64,000 nt of DNA from Chara braunii (lineage: Eukaryota > Streptophyta > Charophyceae > Charales > Characeae): assembly GCA_003427395.1 (NCBI GenBank), contig BFEA01000202.1, positions 2,093,025 to 2,157,024 of the forward strand. The letters are read 5' to 3'. The first letter of the stretch is position 1. Each line of letters starts with the position of its first letter. A program made the translations under genes and the position numbers. Shown here piece after piece: positions 10,831-22,431 of this stretch. The notes beneath the pieces were generated by a model, which worked only from the letters and a program-made list of their open reading frames with translations, ran no database searches and had not been told where the DNA came from.

Positions 10831-13800
10831 ATCAACCCTCCATCCTGCCTTCCCCAGATGCGATGTTTTTTAACAGTCCGCTTTCACACAATCAACGAGG
10901 CTAAAACTGAAATTGCACAAACATTCCTTTACTTAATCTGGTTTAAGTCCTGAAAGTCAGTCAAAAGTCAAAGTAGGGGTGCACGCAATACGCTCAGCCA
11001 ATGCATAGAGAGAAGTATAGATATGGGTTATAACTGGGTTTATAGAGGGGAAAGCAATGGTTACCTGTCAATTCCCTGCCTCCAGAACTCCTCCTGAGTT
11101 CCGGCAGAGCTCCCGCAATCGGTGGGGTGAGCCTCCCACAGAGGCCTTGGCGCGGATTACGGGTTGCAATCCCGCCTGCCGCCTTCCTCTCAGAACCAAT
11201 AGACTAGACTTAAAGTGAGAAGGGAAGATAGAGAAAGCTTGAGTCGCTGAGATACAAGAAGGGTGCTCTCAGACTCGCGGGAGAGGGCCTTATAATCTTT
11301 TTTCGCCTGAGGGCCCCGCAATGGCGGCCAACTCACAATAGCTCGGTCAAACTTCCAACGTCAAACTGCCAAGGTCACCCTTTTGCTGACCCCTCAGTTT
11401 GCAATACCCACCTTCCTCCCCCGACTCAGTCTCCCTTCTAAGTCCAATCGTCGTCGTCCAGCAGATTGCAATAATCATCAAACAGTCGCGGCGGCATGCA
11501 GTACTGTAACGTAGCGTGCAGTCACAGGCAGCAGTGTGCAACAACCATCTACCGCACGCCCGCAGTATGCAGACGCAGGCCGTAACTAGCATTCATAGGT
11601 AAGTACGCTATCCCCCGACTCCCCTTCGTGCTATCTCCCATAGCAATATGCACAACATACTGCAGAAAAAATGACGACGCCCCAGCAACCTGCAATGATC
11701 TGTCCACAGTCAAGCGAACCAGTTGCAGCACTGTGTACCGTCGCCCGGACCACCAGCTGCAATCCCAGTGTAATGATCACCGGTAAACTCTCAAGCCTAT
11801 GGGACCTCCTCAGTCACTTCGTACGGTAGAGCGCACAGTATAGTAGTCAGCGGCCTCGTGTGTCCTCTCACTTAGCGGGTCTGCTGCTTCTATTGTTTTA
11901 GCGAGGTACACAATAGGTGACCAATCATTCCCTCTGCGAAGCTGGCCACTAGGATGTTCCCTGCACGCTGAAGCCTCGTTCGTTAATGAGGTCAACCAGA
12001 CAAACCACCTCTCCCTATATATTCAGTGCGAACCCGCCCCTAGGCCGAGCCCACTCAATCACCATGCAGATAAAGGCCTCCCACTTCACCACAATCACTT
12101 CCCTAGCACCGCAGTAGAAGCCTGTCGATGCCAAAACGACATCAATCAATCTTCTAAACGCACTGCAGCAGTAAGCGCAGATACAAAGGAAACCCCCTCC
12201 TTCCCTGGTATCTATGGCCAATAGCACGGCCAGGTCTGCGGATCGTCATCAATAGGATGGACATAACCGGAATGAATCCGCAGCTGAAACGTGGGAATAT
12301 ACACCGCCATCCAGTCTATGCATGTAAGTATCTCAACACCGTTCCCTCCCTCTCGCTCTCTTCTTCCCGCTCGCTATAGATCACTTGCTTAGTCATGCAT
12401 GCCGCCCCCTTGCTGTGCTAGGAGAATGAATCTTCCCCCGAACTGCGGCCAGATACGTTAACAGTCCGAAAACCGAGTCCTCCCGGGCGCAGCTCCAAAT
12501 TGCCATACACCCAAACCTACTAATCCAAGGGCCAATCTAACACTACTATCATGCTCTCATCACCTCGAAACCCCGAACTAGCCTATTCCCCCGCTTGTAT
12601 CTATTCAAAACGAGGCAACTCAATCGTTTTATCTCCTTCTCTTTCGTAGCTCGGCGAGCTAACCTTCTCTACTAACTCCAACTTTACTAACTATCTTCCT
12701 AAATTGACTGTATCGTCGGGGTCGCCCGCCCCGAAAACCCCTTATTTGAGCCTTTGTTCGTTCGTTTTCGTCAAGAAACGAACGAGATCCATATTCCCTC
12801 CTCCTGTTCTCTTTCACGCCGGCCATAGCTCAGCGCACCACGTTCTTCACTAACCTCCCAACTCACTCACCCACCACTACATCTAACCTCACCCTGCAAG
12901 TTGCCCGGGGCCAAAATCCCCGGATCGCCCCTTTCCTCTCTCATTTTCGTTCAGATTCGAGAGAGCCATGCCCTCTCCAACTTCGGTCGGCCTTCTCTCC
13001 CCCCCCCCATAGCTTCCTCTTTAAGCGAATCCGGCGCGGAAACGCGCCCGGAGTCATCAGTTTTACTTACCCCCCCTCGCACTACCCCGCTGTTGTTCGT
13101 CACTCTGCCAGCGCCTGCGTCCCACACCAACGCTGCTCCTTCGCGTGCACCTGGCCCAACCCGCATCCAGGTTCGCTCCCATCCCCCCCCCTCCTGCTGC
13201 CTGCTGCCACCATACTCCTCGCTGCGCTATTGCTCCGCTCGCCACTACCGGGCCAAACTCACCGCCCGCTGCTACGTAGCGCTACCCAGCCGCTCCCCGT
13301 CTGCATTTGGGCACAATCCTATCTTCCGCTACGCACATCCGCACTACCTCTACTCCCTGCGCTCACTAACGCTCCACTTTCCTGCTGCCGGGCCAGCCCC
13401 TCCGTTTTTGCATGTACCTGGCCCAGGCTTGCGCACGCATTCACCCCCGCTACTGTACCTCATGGTGCGAGCGCTCGTGGCCAACTGTCAGCCTAATGCT
13501 ACCGGCTCCGCTCATCCTTCTCCCGACCCCCGGAGTTATCGTAGCACCCGGTAGTGACCGGTCTCTACTGCCAACGACTCGGCAAGCCGTCCAGCAGCTC
13601 CGATCGTCCTGAAAGGAACTCCGGAGGGGACCAGCAAATAGGCAGCCCAATAGCCGTTTTGCTCCTGAGCCCAAGTCCGACATGCGATTGGCACGGTACT
13701 GCTGCAAGCCGCAGCCCTAGTGCCCTTGGCCCAGTGGCTTACGCTCCCTGCACTTCTGTTGTGCCGCTACACTCCCCGGCCTCCGTTGTGCCTAGTCTCT

Positions 13801-14718
13801 GGCCTGCCCTGCCCATCCTTACCCCTTCTCCTCCAAGCAAGGCCCGCCATCCCTTTGGCCTTGCCGCGGGTAACCCTACTCAGGCCCCCCATAACAAGCC
13901 ACCGAGCCGGGGCGTGGGTCCTGTGGGCGCCCAAGCGCGGGCCCAAGTGAAATGGCCCGACGCGGGTCTTTACGGTAGTAGCAACCATTCAAATAAGGAT
14001 TTTGGAGTCCGCGGTGCTCGTCGCACCGCGGTCAATTCGTGGTTGGCGGACGACGACAAGAATAAAATAAAAAAAAATATCTAGACAAATCTTAATCGTC
14101 AAAGGACGTCAGACGAGAAAAAGGAAAAACGCTAGCACCGTCTCGACGTCGCTGACGACAAAACCAAAGGGGGATAGCCCCGCTGGGCCCTCAACCCCTT
14201 GGCCCCCTTTACACTGCTCTGATACCCCCGCACCGTCGCCGCTCGATCTCGATCCCTGAATCTCTTTGACGAAAGTCTGACGTTATAACCAATAGCGCTA
14301 GGCCCAAGTCTGGGTTTAGCTCTGACCAACGTCTAAATAAGCGGACATAGCGCGACGCGCCGACCTACCGAACCTCTTTCAGAAGTCACATTGTTGTCAA
14401 TGCCGTCCTTCGCACGTACGCATAGGTCAGAGGTAAGCCCATCAGTCAACGAGACATAATCTTTTTAATCCCTGCTTTAATCAGAAGATAAAAATATGGT
14501 CGGCGATCACGCTGACTCTCTAATCATCAACAATAAAAAAGATCACGCGCGCCTCAAGTCTGCGCGCCCACATACTCTTTACTCTAGGCAACCATCAACC
14601 ACATAGACAGCGAACCCTGCCGCAACTCGCGCGGTATATTTAATTTTTAAACCAAAGCTATTTCCTGCCGTTTGCAAAAACCAGGGCGGATACCCTTGTA
14701 AGGGTATTCGCGCCTACA

Positions 14719-14910
14719 GCGAGGAATAAATATATGATTCGCATGATGTTTCGACTTCTGATCTGAATACACTCCCATCGGCACCCATGGCAACAACGTA
14801 TGTGGCGGTTGAGAACACCGTAGCGATTTTTGGAAATGTTAGCAGTGTTGAACCGTTCGGCATTGGTGGTCGAGATCCGTGTAAGCATTGTGGTGCCAAA
14901 TTGTGGCATC
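14719..14910 (+). repeat. 192-bp Helitron direct repeat, right copy
   Basis: Partner of 7436-7627. It begins at GCGAGG directly after the element end TACA (14715-14718) and ends at TTGTGGCATC. It is read as Helitron coding sequence and runs on into the Rep region. Confidence 0.8.
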
Positions 14911-14963
14911 ATGAAAGAAAATAGACAAAGATATGTTGCTGAAAAGGTACAAAACGTTGTCCT

Positions 14964-15695
14964 TTGTGGGAATGGTCTTGCGAAGGCTCCCCGGAGCATG
15001 AGATTCTTTCCCTTTGGACGTCTCAAACTTTCGATGGTCGATTCCTTCGAAACAATGTGAGGATAATTAATAATAGTTTATCCCTCGCTTCCTCACGGTT
15101 GAAGCAGCCGAGCGATGGTGTTCGAGGATTCCAGGGCCAACTTAGGGCTCAAGGTCCAATCTTTCATCGTGTCGGTGCATTGGCTGTGGGGGAAGGGAAA
15201 CGTCCTCAGTTTGCGCAACTATACTTGCACGATCCTCAACGTTTGGACGATGCGATTGACCAAAGGCTAAATTTCCTTAACTTACCTGCACGTACATCCG
15301 ATGACGAACTTGATCGAGCGAAACACATATTGAGAAGGTTTCACGAATTGCTACAACAATGTAACAATTACGTGAAGGACTTTATGACGGTTGCTCACCT
15401 TCCGCCGAAAGTGTTGAACGGGAGGAAGTTGGTGATAAATCCAGATGTCATGCCTGATGAGGAACATGCAAGGCGTTATAACCGTCCTATGGGTTTACAT
15501 GAGGTGTGTGTTCTGATTGTCGATGAACTCCTTCCTCGTGAGCTTGAGATTCGTTTGCATGCTCCTCTTCCGGGTGAGCGGCAGACCGTTGTGGTTCCAG
15601 AATGTTCTCGAGTGCACGACTGCTTAAGGTTTGTTTTACTTTTCCCAAAGGGAATTGATAGTTGGTCTGTCCGACGTGCCATAGAAGTTGGATGA
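14964..15695 (+). pseudogene. Helitron Rep/Hel protein: Helitron-like N-terminal domain
   Basis: From about residue 27 this frame reads NNVRIINNSLSLAS, GVRGFQGQLRAQGPIFHRVG, RPQFAQLYLHDP, LQQCNNYVKDFM, which is the standard order of the Helitron-like N-terminal domain that precedes Rep. The first residues are an out-of-frame tail; the connection to CKHCGAKLWHHE at 14890-14920 needs a frameshift and crosses a TAG. A TGA ends the frame at 15693, and the next block continues at LLGLSVKEYYAFHL without much loss. Confidence 0.8.
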
Positions 15696-16343
15696 CTGTT
15701 AGGACTTAGTGTCAAGGAGTACTATGCATTTCACCTTCACGAGGGCGATGGTGAAAGACCTTGCCTCCTTTATGCAACGCTTCTCTTCCACGAGTTTTGT
15801 TGCATGTACGCTAAAGTTGAATCCCTCCGCTTAAAATGGGTGAGATTCCACCAAAAAGAATTGCGCTCGGAGTATTATCAGGATTTACGAGACGTTGTGC
15901 AACAAAATCAACGTAGTGAGGGTGTTGGGACAAAAGTGGTTTTACTGTCAACGTTCACTGGGGAGCCCCGAGATATGAGTGAAAGATATCATGACAGCAT
16001 GACAATTGTGAGGCGATTCGGAAAACCGGATTTTTTCATCACTATGACGTGCAGCACTAACTGGCCGGAGACCAAACAAGCCCTGTTGCCCGGTCAATAT
16101 CCTAACGACAAACCGGATCTTCGTGCGGGAGTGTTCAAAGGTTATCTTGCACAGCTGATTGATGAGATAAAGAACAAACGGATCTTTGGTAGGGTGAATG
16201 GAATGTTGTATGTGGTGGAGTTTCAAAACAGGGGTTTACCACACACACATATATTGGTTATCCTGCATCTGGATGATAAAATTCAGGATGCAGATGTTGT
16301 TGACAATGTGGTGTGTGTCGAGATTCCTCCGGAAGGGGAATGA
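15696..16343 (+). pseudogene. Helitron Rep domain with HUH motif
   Basis: The frame is open from about 15696 (YYAFHLHEGDGE...) and carries the Rep signatures PDFFITMTCSTNWPE, LLPGQYPNDKPDL, IFGRVNGMLYVVEFQNRG and the HUH motif in GLPHTHILVIL (histidine codons 16242-16250). HUH histidines hold the metal ion for nicking single-stranded DNA at the transposon end. The metal-binding pair is intact. The frame is lost at about 16335 by a single-base change near EIPPEG, continuing in the next block. Bases 15819-15913 recur identically at 29010-29104 through an assembly error. Confidence 0.85.
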
Positions 16344-16810
16344 GAGAAAGAGTGGCCAAGTTCATGTTGCACGGGATTTGCGGTGCGGAGAAATGCGACG
16401 CTTCGTGTACGGAGGATGGAGAATGCACAAAAGGATTTCCGAAAGATATCATTTCAACAACAACATTCAAAGACGAACAAACGTACCCTTCACATAGGAG
16501 AAGGAAACCAAGTGACGGTGGTTTTACGATTGTTCAAAATGGTGTCGTTTACGACAATCGGTGTGTGGTCCCGTATAACCCGTACTTGCTAACGAGGTTT
16601 AATTGTCACTTGAATGTTGAATATTGTGTTAACATCAAGGCGTGCAAGTACGTGTATAAGTATGTGTATAAAGGGTGCGATCGTGCTATGGTTTGCGAGA
16701 AAGATAATAATGCGCTCATTGACGAGGTCACATTGTATCAAGATATGCGAGTTGTAGGTGCATGCGAAGCATGCTGGCATCTATTTGAGTTCGACGTTGC
16801 AGAACAATGA
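16313..16810 (+). pseudogene. Helitron Rep domain with two-tyrosine motif
   Basis: Taking over at about residue 9 (RERVAKFMLHGICG), this block includes CTKGFPKDI, DNRCVVPYNPYLLTRFNCHLNVE and the catalytic tyrosine region KYVYKYVYKG (16646-16675), the hallmark of Y2 Rep nucleases of Helitrons. The tyrosines attack DNA and stay covalently bound during rolling-circle transfer. The motif looks undamaged. A TGA after DVAEQ at 16808 closes the frame. Confidence 0.85.
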
Positions 16811-17518
16811 CCCGCGGTGGAAAGATTGTCCGTGCATCTCGAAAACATGCAAAAAGTGCAATTCGAATATGGGACTGAGCATGACGTTGTTTCAAATGGG
16901 CCCCCGAAAATGAAATTGACGGCATGGATGAAACACAACTCTTTGAACTGACGTGTTCCTAAAGAGGAGCTTCCTCCTTACGCAGAAATCGTTAATACTC
17001 ATGTGTGGGATAACAAGCATAAGAAGTGAAACCGAAGAAAGCGTGGCGTTCACGGTGGTCCCTTTGAAAAGATATCTCGGTTGCATCACGTGAGGATCAT
17101 GGAAGGGGAACGATTCTATCTGTGTGTGTTGCTAAACCATGAACATTCTCGTGGGGTGTGCTCTTTTGCTGAAATTCGTACTGTGGACGGAGTCGAATAC
17201 GATTCGTTCCGATCTGTGTGTCTTCGATTGGGCCTTTTGCAAACAGACAATGCATACGATCAATGCATTACATGCCTGTAGAAATTCGTAAAATATTTGC
17301 TATGGTTCTTGCGTTTGGTCCGTTTCTTCGAACGACATTGGGATAAGATGTGTGACGATTTTCAGTATCGCGCAGACAATGAAATTGTTCTGCTGAACAT
17401 TTTGCAATCCTTAGTGTTGTTCCACCTTGACCGTATTTTGCAAGAGTTTGGAAAAAAATCCATCAGTTTTGTCGTTATTATCGAACACCCGATGGGGAAA
17501 CGATTGCTGAGAACATAA
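16811..17518 (+). pseudogene. Helitron Rep-to-helicase linker region
   Basis: Conceptual reading shows family-typical stretches: VERLSVHLENMQKVQF, KMKLTAWMKHNS, HVWDNKHKK, HHVRIMEGERFYLCVLLNH, EIRTVDGVEYDSF, LRLGLLQTDNAYDQCI, then FFERHWDKMCDDF. These are found between Rep and helicase in Helitron proteins. Stops occur after HNSLN and KHKK and near 17279 and 17516, so this part is the most eroded of the gene. Confidence 0.7.
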
Positions 17519-17565
17519 CCAGACATTACGAGAATAGAAATGTATCCTCGATTCTAAACGACGAG

Positions 17566-18975
17566 TTGTCGTATGATCCGATTCAAATTCAACGCAAATA
17601 TGAGTTCAATTTTCGATGTTTTCATCCACGTCAACGAGTGTTGGTGGAAAGAGTCGTTCGGGTTGTGCAAGAGAAAAGACCGTTGCGTGTTTTTGTCGAT
17701 GCACCGGCTGGAACAAGGAAGACTTTTTGCATCAGGACGCGTTCTGTCATTACACTGGTTGTCACATCCAGTGGCATAGTGGCGACTCTTTTGACGGAGG
17801 GTCGAACGTTTCACTCACGATTTCCCGCACCTTTAAAACCGGATAACACGCGTCCCTTCTTGATTGCGAAATAAAGTGATCTCGCGGAGCTTATCTGCCG
17901 TGCCGACTTGATTGTTTGGGACGAGGCTCCGATGAGTAACAAGTTTCACTTGGAAGCTCTTGACATCACGCTTCGGGACCTCTGTAACAATAACGAACCG
18001 TTTGGTGGAAAAATTATACTTCTAGTTGGGGATTTCAGATAGGTTTTGCCCATTGTGAAACACGGATCGCGAGCGCAACAAATTGATGCGTCCATGAAAA
18101 TGTCTCCTTTGTGGAAATTTTTTGAGGTTCATCAACTAACCGAAAATATGTGAATACTAAGCTTAGGGAATGATGAAATGGCACGAATGTATGCTCACTT
18201 TTTTATGCGTATTGGGAATGGTGACCATCCTCGTGTTGTTCCTAATGAACCTGCTGCGATCAGATTGCCACGTGAGATTTGCACGGATAAACCAATTGAT
18301 GAGTTTATTTCATGGACGTTTGATGATGTGTAAAACCATGTGGGGGATGCTGAGTATTTCTTGCCTCGATTAATTCTATGTCACACTAATGACGATGCCG
18401 GTTCTGTTAACAACCGTGTTCTTGATAACTTCCCTGGGAAGGTGTGTGACCTTTTCAGCGTTGATTTTCCTGATTCAGATGATACCAGGTTTGGTATTGA
18501 GCAAGAGTTCTTAAACTCTCTCGACGAATCTGACCTTCCACCTCACAAGCTGCGCTTAAAAATTGGTGCATCTGTGATGCTTTTGCGAAATTTGTCACTG
18601 AAGCAAGGACTTTGCATCGGTACAAGGTTGATTTTGAAGAGGATCGTTAATGATGATTTGTTGGAAGTGGCAATAATGTACACGGGTAAAACAACATTGA
18701 TCCCCAAGATTGATCTGACAAGCGATGGGGAGACAAATGGGTTCAAATGGTTTGGGAGGCAATTTTCAGTCCATCTTGCTTTTGTTGTAACGATTAACAA
18801 GTCGCAAGGACAAACCGTATCGCGTGTCAGGGTTTGGCTACGCAAACCGGTTTTTGCGCATGGCCAACTGTATGTTGCTTTGTCACGTGTTGGCCATCCC
18901 AACAACATCCGTGTTGCGTTGCCTGATAACAATTTTTTAACGAAGAACATTGTATATCATGAACTTTTGGGATGA
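17566..18975 (+). pseudogene. Helitron PIF1-type helicase domain
   Basis: A single frame with four stops runs the full length. Motifs: Walker A region VDAPAGTRKTF (Gly-to-Arg inside the expected GTGKT), VTSSGIVATLL...GRTFHSRF, Walker B LIVWDEAPM (17908-17934), VGDFR-stop-VLPI (TAG at 18040), TENM-stop (TGA at 18151), DV-stop-NHVG (TAA at 18331), GASVMLLRNL, VVTINKSQGQTVS and the C-terminal QLYVALSRVGHP. The first stop, TAA at 17872, precedes SDLAELICRADL. All four stops are C-to-T compatible with Gln or Arg codons expected in the family. This ATP-dependent helicase would unwind the donor strand during transposition. Confidence 0.9.
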
Positions 18976-19048
18976 GTCTTTTTTTTTCCATCGAGCCATG
19001 ACATTCCAAATAAGTCTATCATATTCTTTCTTTGCAAGTGACTCCTGA

Positions 19049-19795
19049 ATGCCGCATAAGTACGACACTCGTGCTAAGAGGAAAGCAATGGGAAACAACA
19101 ATACCACTCAATATGATATGAATGTTACATCAAAATTTGGAGCCGAACATTCGGAGAGGTCGAAGAAAAGTGGAAATGATGAGAGGTCTGTGAACCTTAG
19201 AAGTGAACATCCTCAGGACGATCATCATGTTCTTGGTGAGGTTGAACGTCGATGTTCGCAAGGGAATACCCTTGATGATGCTGAGAACATGGTTGTGGAG
19301 GGAGGTGGTGACGATTGTCGTGCCGATGGGGATGGTTCACGTAGAGGTCAGTCGGGTGGGCCTCTTAACCTTACATTTGCCGATGATGAGGATGATACCG
19401 TTACGGGCGATTCAAAAGAAGACTATGTTGAATCTACTTTCAAGAGGAAAAAGAGTCGTGATGCGAAAACTAATCATTTGGATTCCCCCGAAGTGGCGGA
19501 GCCTACCTTGGCTGATAATCTGGTGGGACGACAACCTGTTGTTGATGAAACGAGAACTCAGATTGTAAGAGCGTTGAATGCGCTCCCTAATGATGCACTT
19601 TTATCTCTTCCGTTTGTGCACCGCTTGCTGGGCATGCACGTGTTCATGATTCGTCTTTGCAATCTCAACGCAGTGGACATGGAAGACATGTTTGCGCCAC
19701 ATCGCAACCACAAAATCATTCGGGGGTTATTGTGGTGCCCGATGATAACGATGCACCCACAATTCGCACTCAAAACTGCGCGCTTACCTTGCTAG
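19049..19795 (+). pseudogene. Helitron second ORF, N-terminal part, unknown function
   Basis: ATG at 19049, 73 bp after the helicase stop, same strand. The product is hydrophilic and strongly acidic in the middle (FADDEDDT), with a basic KRKKSRDAK patch that could be a nuclear signal, then a more ordered region with ALNALPNDALLSLPFVHRLLGMHV. No known domain was recognised. Coding continues downstream in other frames (to about 19976, WFDDAKKVGIQNVLTEVLLKM). This is not one of the usual Helitron passengers (RPA, OTU, endonuclease) as far as I can tell. Confidence 0.5.
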
Positions 19796-20871
19796 ATGGT
19801 TTGACGATGCGAAGAAGGTTGGCATCCAAAATGTCTTGACTGAGGTGCTTTTGAAAATGTTTGTCAAAAGTGTCACAGTTGTGAAAGATAGACGAATATG
19901 GAAAAACTTTCTGGAGTGGAAAATAAACAAACTCACTAACATGCGGTTGGAACGACGACTCTCTTCATTTAGACCCGTTGAATGTTTCGGATTTGGAGGC
20001 TTCTTCCATGTTGAAATCACTTTTGAACGATGAGTTCATCGCTCTGTCTAATGAGGAGATTACTAGGATGACATTTGATTTGCCGCATTGTCCGACAAAT
20101 GGGACCATTCTCCAAGCCTTTCACAAATATGCACGGATACAACAGTTTCTCAAAAGGATTCCTCCTGTGGTTGCTTCTTCCACTCCTCATTCCGCTCCGG
20201 TCCGTAGACTCCCCATTCAAGCAGCATCTCCTCCAAATTTTCAACGTCATGCGGATTATGCTTCACCCTCTAATATGTGAACGCCGATTATCACTACTTC
20301 TGTTGTTGTTTCTGCTTTGCCGGCCGTTACGGCTACTCCATCTCCTGTCAGTTGTGTTGTGCCCGCTCATACGTCATCAAGAGACCATCTGCATGTCCAT
20401 ACAGGACCATTGGAATAATTAAATTCTTCTAATTTTAACATTACCATGTACGACTCTGTTGAATCTATTGGTCCGAAAAAGACACTTGTACACCTGTCCT
20501 ATCTTGACAATTCTCGCAGGGTGCAAGATATTGTGGAAGCAAGAGCGGAATCGAATACGAGTATGAACACTTGGAGATGTGTGGATGTTGCAATTCATCT
20601 CGATTACAATCGGCAAAGACAGGCTCGATCGAAACTTTCGAGGAGTATCGTTGCAAAGTGTTGCAACGAGTTTCTGTTCGTGAGGTGTTGCAAGAGTATC
20701 GCTCCGGTGAAGGAAGTTGATTGGTCTTATAAGAGAGATAGGAAGACAAAGATGTTGATTGGGCGGTTGTCCAGACGTTGCCTTAGTGACAAATTCTTAG
20801 ATGGTCGTCTTCGGTTTCAATTACGTAATTGCCCCTACAAGAGAGATGGGAAGGGAAAGATAAACAAATAA
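19796..20871 (+). pseudogene. Helitron second ORF, C-terminal part, unknown function
   Basis: After a frameshift near 19970 a single frame runs from 19978 to 20871, with TGA at 20278 and TAA at 20416. It begins with a helical section (NVSDLEASSMLKSLLNDEF, LQAFHKYARIQQFLKR), then a Ser/Thr/Pro/Val-rich linker (SSTPHSAPVRR), then a Lys/Arg/Cys-rich C-terminus (KCCNEFLFVRCCKS, NCPYKRDGKGK). The sibling at 35405-35672 retains the middle part, has TCA where this copy has the TGA at 20278, and is cut by an LTR insertion. Homology to the sibling supports real ancestral coding. Confidence 0.5.
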
Positions 20872-20880
20872 GGGGGAAAG

Positions 20881-20881
20881 G

Positions 20882-20936
<55 letters not shown>

Positions 20937-20944
20937 GAGAGAGA
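20881..20944. repeat. (GATA)n/(GA)n microsatellite at left gap edge
   Basis: About 13 GATA units then GAGAGAGAGA, running into the N gap. The complementary motif resumes on the other side of the gap. Confidence 0.95.
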
Positions 20945-21364
20945 NNNNNNNNNNNNNNNNNNNNNNNNNNNNNNNNNNNNNNNNNNNNNNNNNNNNNNNN
21001 NNNNNNNNNNNNNNNNNNNNNNNNNNNNNNNNNNNNNNNNNNNNNNNNNNNNNNNNNNNNNNNNNNNNNNNNNNNNNNNNNNNNNNNNNNNNNNNNNNNN
21101 NNNNNNNNNNNNNNNNNNNNNNNNNNNNNNNNNNNNNNNNNNNNNNNNNNNNNNNNNNNNNNNNNNNNNNNNNNNNNNNNNNNNNNNNNNNNNNNNNNNN
21201 NNNNNNNNNNNNNNNNNNNNNNNNNNNNNNNNNNNNNNNNNNNNNNNNNNNNNNNNNNNNNNNNNNNNNNNNNNNNNNNNNNNNNNNNNNNNNNNNNNNN
21301 NNNNNNNNNNNNNNNNNNNNNNNNNNNNNNNNNNNNNNNNNNNNNNNNNNNNNNNNNNNNNNNN
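20945..21364. other. Assembly gap (420 N)
   Basis: Run of N bounded by GA-rich and TC-rich microsatellites in opposite polarity. Confidence 0.99.
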
Positions 21365-21451
<87 letters not shown>

Positions 21452-21540
21452 TTATCTATCTATCTATCTCTATCTCTATCTCTATCTCTCTCTCTATCTA
21501 TCTATCTATTTATCTCTAGCTTTTTTTCTTTCTTTCTTTC
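21365..21540. repeat. (TC)n/(TATC)n microsatellite at right gap edge
   Basis: TC repeats, then TATC repeats, then CTTT repeats. This is the reverse-complement polarity of the left edge. Confidence 0.95.
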
Positions 21541-22424
21541 TTTGTCTGTCTCTATCTCTCCTCGCCCTTTCTCTTACATTTTTTTTCTTCTATTTTTTAT
21601 TTTTTTGATTCGTGAATTAAAGTTGGACTTTGTAGCCAGTTACTCTTATTTCTGCGGGCGTGGCCCGCACCGCCCGCACCGCAGGCGCTTAGCTAGTTAT
21701 TATTATTATTATTATTTTGCTTTCAAAGCCCAGATCCAAGCTCCAGCCCACGTCCGGTCCCACACGTTGACTGGCACGCATAGAGAGAGACACGCAGGCA
21801 GGCAGATAGACACTTGAGTCTGGAGCTGTGAAAAGGCCCAGACTAGGTCTGGATCCTGGGTGGGGGGTCCAGACCCAGGTTTAAGATGTTGGTTGGGCCC
21901 AAGTGCAGGCTTTGACACTTATTGTTGTTGTTTTTTGTTTTCCCTTTCAAAGCGGAGGTCCAAGTTCTAGCGCATCCCCAATCCCACATGTTGATCTAAC
22001 GTTGGTTTGTGCCTGCACCACCATTGACTTGGGTCTATGCCCGACCCTGTTTTCAGGTTTACCTAGGGTCGGACTTGGGCTTGGACCTGTGGTTGGACCT
22101 GTTGATGCACGAAAGCAGGACCTGGGTCTAGGTGTGGGGTTGTATGGACGTTGACCCGACCGTGGTCCACAAACAGGCAGGCAGGCAGGCTGTGAGTCTG
22201 TCTACCTGTCAGGCCCAGATCAGGGAGACAGGCTCGACAAAGGTTCGGAACACAAGGTCTGTGATACACAATCCCAGGGGTTGTATCGTGGGCCTAAATC
22301 TGGTCCAGGTCCAGGGGCTGTTGGAGGGATGAGGGTAGACGAGTGTGGAGTAAAAGCAACCTGAGGGTCAGGTCAGGGACACAGGCTGGGAGCAGGCCAG
22401 GGAGACAGGCCTGGGGGAGGCCGG
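21541..22424. other. Non-coding flank with a short internal duplication
   Basis: No gene recognised. An (ATT)n tract lies at about 21697-21716. A segment of about 50 bp around TTTCAAAGC...GGTCCAAG...CCCACACGTTGA (about 21720-21770) is repeated with changes at about 21943-21995. The end is GGCAGGCAGG/GGAGACAGG-rich, like 322-495. Confidence 0.5.
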
Positions 22425-22431
22425 TGTCGGT

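Larger units (their letters stand above)
7628..14718 (-). mobile_element. Long LTR-like element, copy 1 (minus strand)
   Basis: Read on the minus strand, it starts at 14718 with TGTAGGCGCGAATACCC and shows the same ordered modules as the plus-strand copy at 22425-30224: terminal hairpin, GC-rich zone, CTG-rich zone, the GGGGCCCTCAGGCG block (here 11050-11330), hairpin array, GGGAAGCGCTGCC repeats, and the 3' zone (7640-8640). It lacks the last nine bases of the family (CGCTCGACA) at its 3' end, where Helitron sequence begins. Long open frames inside (for example 12901-13554 and 13554-14084) fall in GC-rich sequence and are not matched by the other copies, so no gene is called. About 7.1 kb. 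Confidence 0.7.
14719..20871 (+). mobile_element. Helitron with Rep/helicase gene and second ORF (decayed)
   Basis: It contains, in order, the CKHCGAKLW zinc-finger-like motif, Helitron-like N-terminal region, HUH and two-tyrosine Rep motifs, a PIF1-type helicase ending in QLYVALSRVGHP, and a separate downstream ORF. Rolling-circle transposons use exactly this Rep/Hel combination. The left edge abuts the long LTR-like element at 14718. The right end is not defined; coding similarity to the deletion derivative at 35405-35672 reaches about 20375, and the last ORF runs to 20871, just before a microsatellite and gap. Confidence 0.85.

Noticed and set aside
12901-14084. 217- and 176-codon plus-strand frames
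   Set aside because: They lie in GC-rich LTR sequence, are Pro/Ser/Leu-rich by composition, and have no matching frame in the other two LTR copies.
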